Assembly (NCBI GenBank): GCA_030617085.1
Contig: JAUWWB010000009.1
Span: 1-14,449 of the forward strand
Reading direction: 5' to 3'
Source: Candidatus Omnitrophota bacterium
GTDB taxonomy: Bacteria; Omnitrophota; Gorgyraeia; Tantalellales; Tantalellaceae
Length of the DNA: 14,449 nucleotides
Shown here piece by piece: positions 13,871 through 14,449 of this stretch. A program made the position numbers and the translations under genes. The number at the start of each line of letters is the position of its first letter. Within the stretch, counting starts at the first letter, position 1. Below the pieces are notes generated by a model that saw only the letters and a list, made by a program, of their open reading frames with translations, was not told the DNA's origin and made no database searches.

Positions 13871-14449
13871 ATGGACCGGGTAAGAAAGAACGAGATCATC
13901 GCTGTCGTACTGTTCGCTTTAAGCCTTTTTCTTTTCCTGAGCATTTTCAGTTTCAGCGAGCGGGACCTTTCTCTTTACACCAGCAGCCCGAATGTCACGC
14001 CTCAAAACTTGACGGGGGCCGCCGGTGCCTGTATCAGCGGCGTCTTGCGCTTTTTCGCGGGGGGCGCCTCATATGTCATTCCACTCATCACGCTTGTCTG
14101 GGGAACATCCCGGCTGTTCCAGGTAGAAGCGAGAAAAGTCTCCTTTAAACTCCTGGGGACAGCGGTCCTCGTCGTGGCAGTCAGCGCGAGCCTGAGCATG
14201 TCGGCCGTTCCGGGCACCACAGCGGCATTTGCCCGCGGAGGCCTGGTCGGTACCGTTGTCGCGGATTTTCTCCTGGAATACCTCGGGAGGGTCGGAGCCA
14301 CGGTTTTTATCGTCGCCATGATAACCCTGTCCATGCTCGTAGCGACGGAATTTCTGATACTGCCCGTTTTGATGGGCGTGCTTAAGTTTACGTCAAAAAC
14401 ATTTTCCCGGCTCCGGACCTGGCTGTCTGAAAGATCGGATGGTATGACC
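13871..14449 (+). CDS. ftsK: DNA translocase FtsK, N-terminal membrane part (3' end outside the window)
   Basis: This frame stays open to the end of the window, giving the first 193 residues. FtsK anchors at the division septum and pumps DNA to clear the chromosome terminus and activate XerCD recombination. Only the N-terminal membrane domain is visible. Hydrophobic segments lie at about residues 8-26, 60-78, 92-112 and 141-170, and NLTGAAGACISGVLRFF (46-62) and FARGGLVGTVVADFLLEYLGRVG (120-142) resemble the FtsK_4TM pattern, in which a G-G/P-x-G turn precedes each membrane helix. The motor and gamma domains would lie downstream. ATG 13871 has a weak AGGGG upstream. A XerD-type recombinase, the known FtsK partner, is encoded at 2895-3779. 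Confidence 0.82.
   Translation, partial: MDRVRKNEIIAVVLFALSLFLFLSIFSFSERDLSLYTSSPNVTPQNLTGAAGACISGVLRFFAGGASYVIPLITLVWGTSRLFQVEARKVSFKLLGTAVLVVAVSASLSMSAVPGTTAAFARGGLVGTVVADFLLEYLGRVGATVFIVAMITLSMLVATEFLILPVLMGVLKFTSKTFSRLRTWLSERSDGMT

Overview
The window is a compact, all-plus-strand stretch of housekeeping genes from a Gram-negative bacterium. A lipobox protein and an FtsK with an N-terminal membrane domain are both present. The sequence is moderately GC-rich by eye and many intergenic gaps carry short dispersed repeats. The gene order (ylxP-rbfA-nrnA-truB-ribF-rpsO-pnp-dut-uppP-ftsK) and the repeat-rich style would suit an uncultured lineage such as Omnitrophota or a related phylum. That placement is a guess; nothing seen here fixes the taxonomy.

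Region 1 (1-957): the 3' part of riboflavin synthase ribE is followed by about 300 bases of non-coding repeats. These are a TAGTTCGGAG-type direct repeat, a 29-bp inverted repeat and a second hairpin element. A near-consensus promoter then leads into tRNA-Pro(CGG).

Region 2 (1003-6491): a metallophosphoesterase, an unrecognised coiled-coil lipoprotein, an MBL-fold hydrolase and a XerC/XerD-type recombinase. The lipoprotein, MBL and recombinase genes overlap at their ends. They are followed by a large DHH + CBS pair + CCA-adding/poly(A) polymerase-type fusion protein. A second copy of the composite inverted-repeat element supplies the end of that gene.

Region 3 (6641-10076): ylxP (DUF503), a G-tract/C-tract repeat that can fold back on itself, then rbfA, nrnA, truB and ribF, which are tightly packed with short gaps or overlaps. 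This group serves ribosome maturation, tRNA modification, destruction of very short RNAs and FMN/FAD synthesis.

Region 4 (10080-14449): a good sigma-70-type promoter and a very strong Shine-Dalgarno start rpsO, followed by pnp, dut, uppP and the beginning of ftsK, which runs off the window.

The genes share an RNA theme: tRNA-Pro, a CCA/poly(A) nucleotidyltransferase, RbfA, NrnA, TruB, S15 and PNPase. PNPase and NrnA together could take RNA from long 3' ends down to mononucleotides. I did not find a convincing new defence or mobile system. The unusual material is in the gaps: several repeat families begin at or inside stop codons, and two sets of G-tracts could form quadruplexes next to ylxP.
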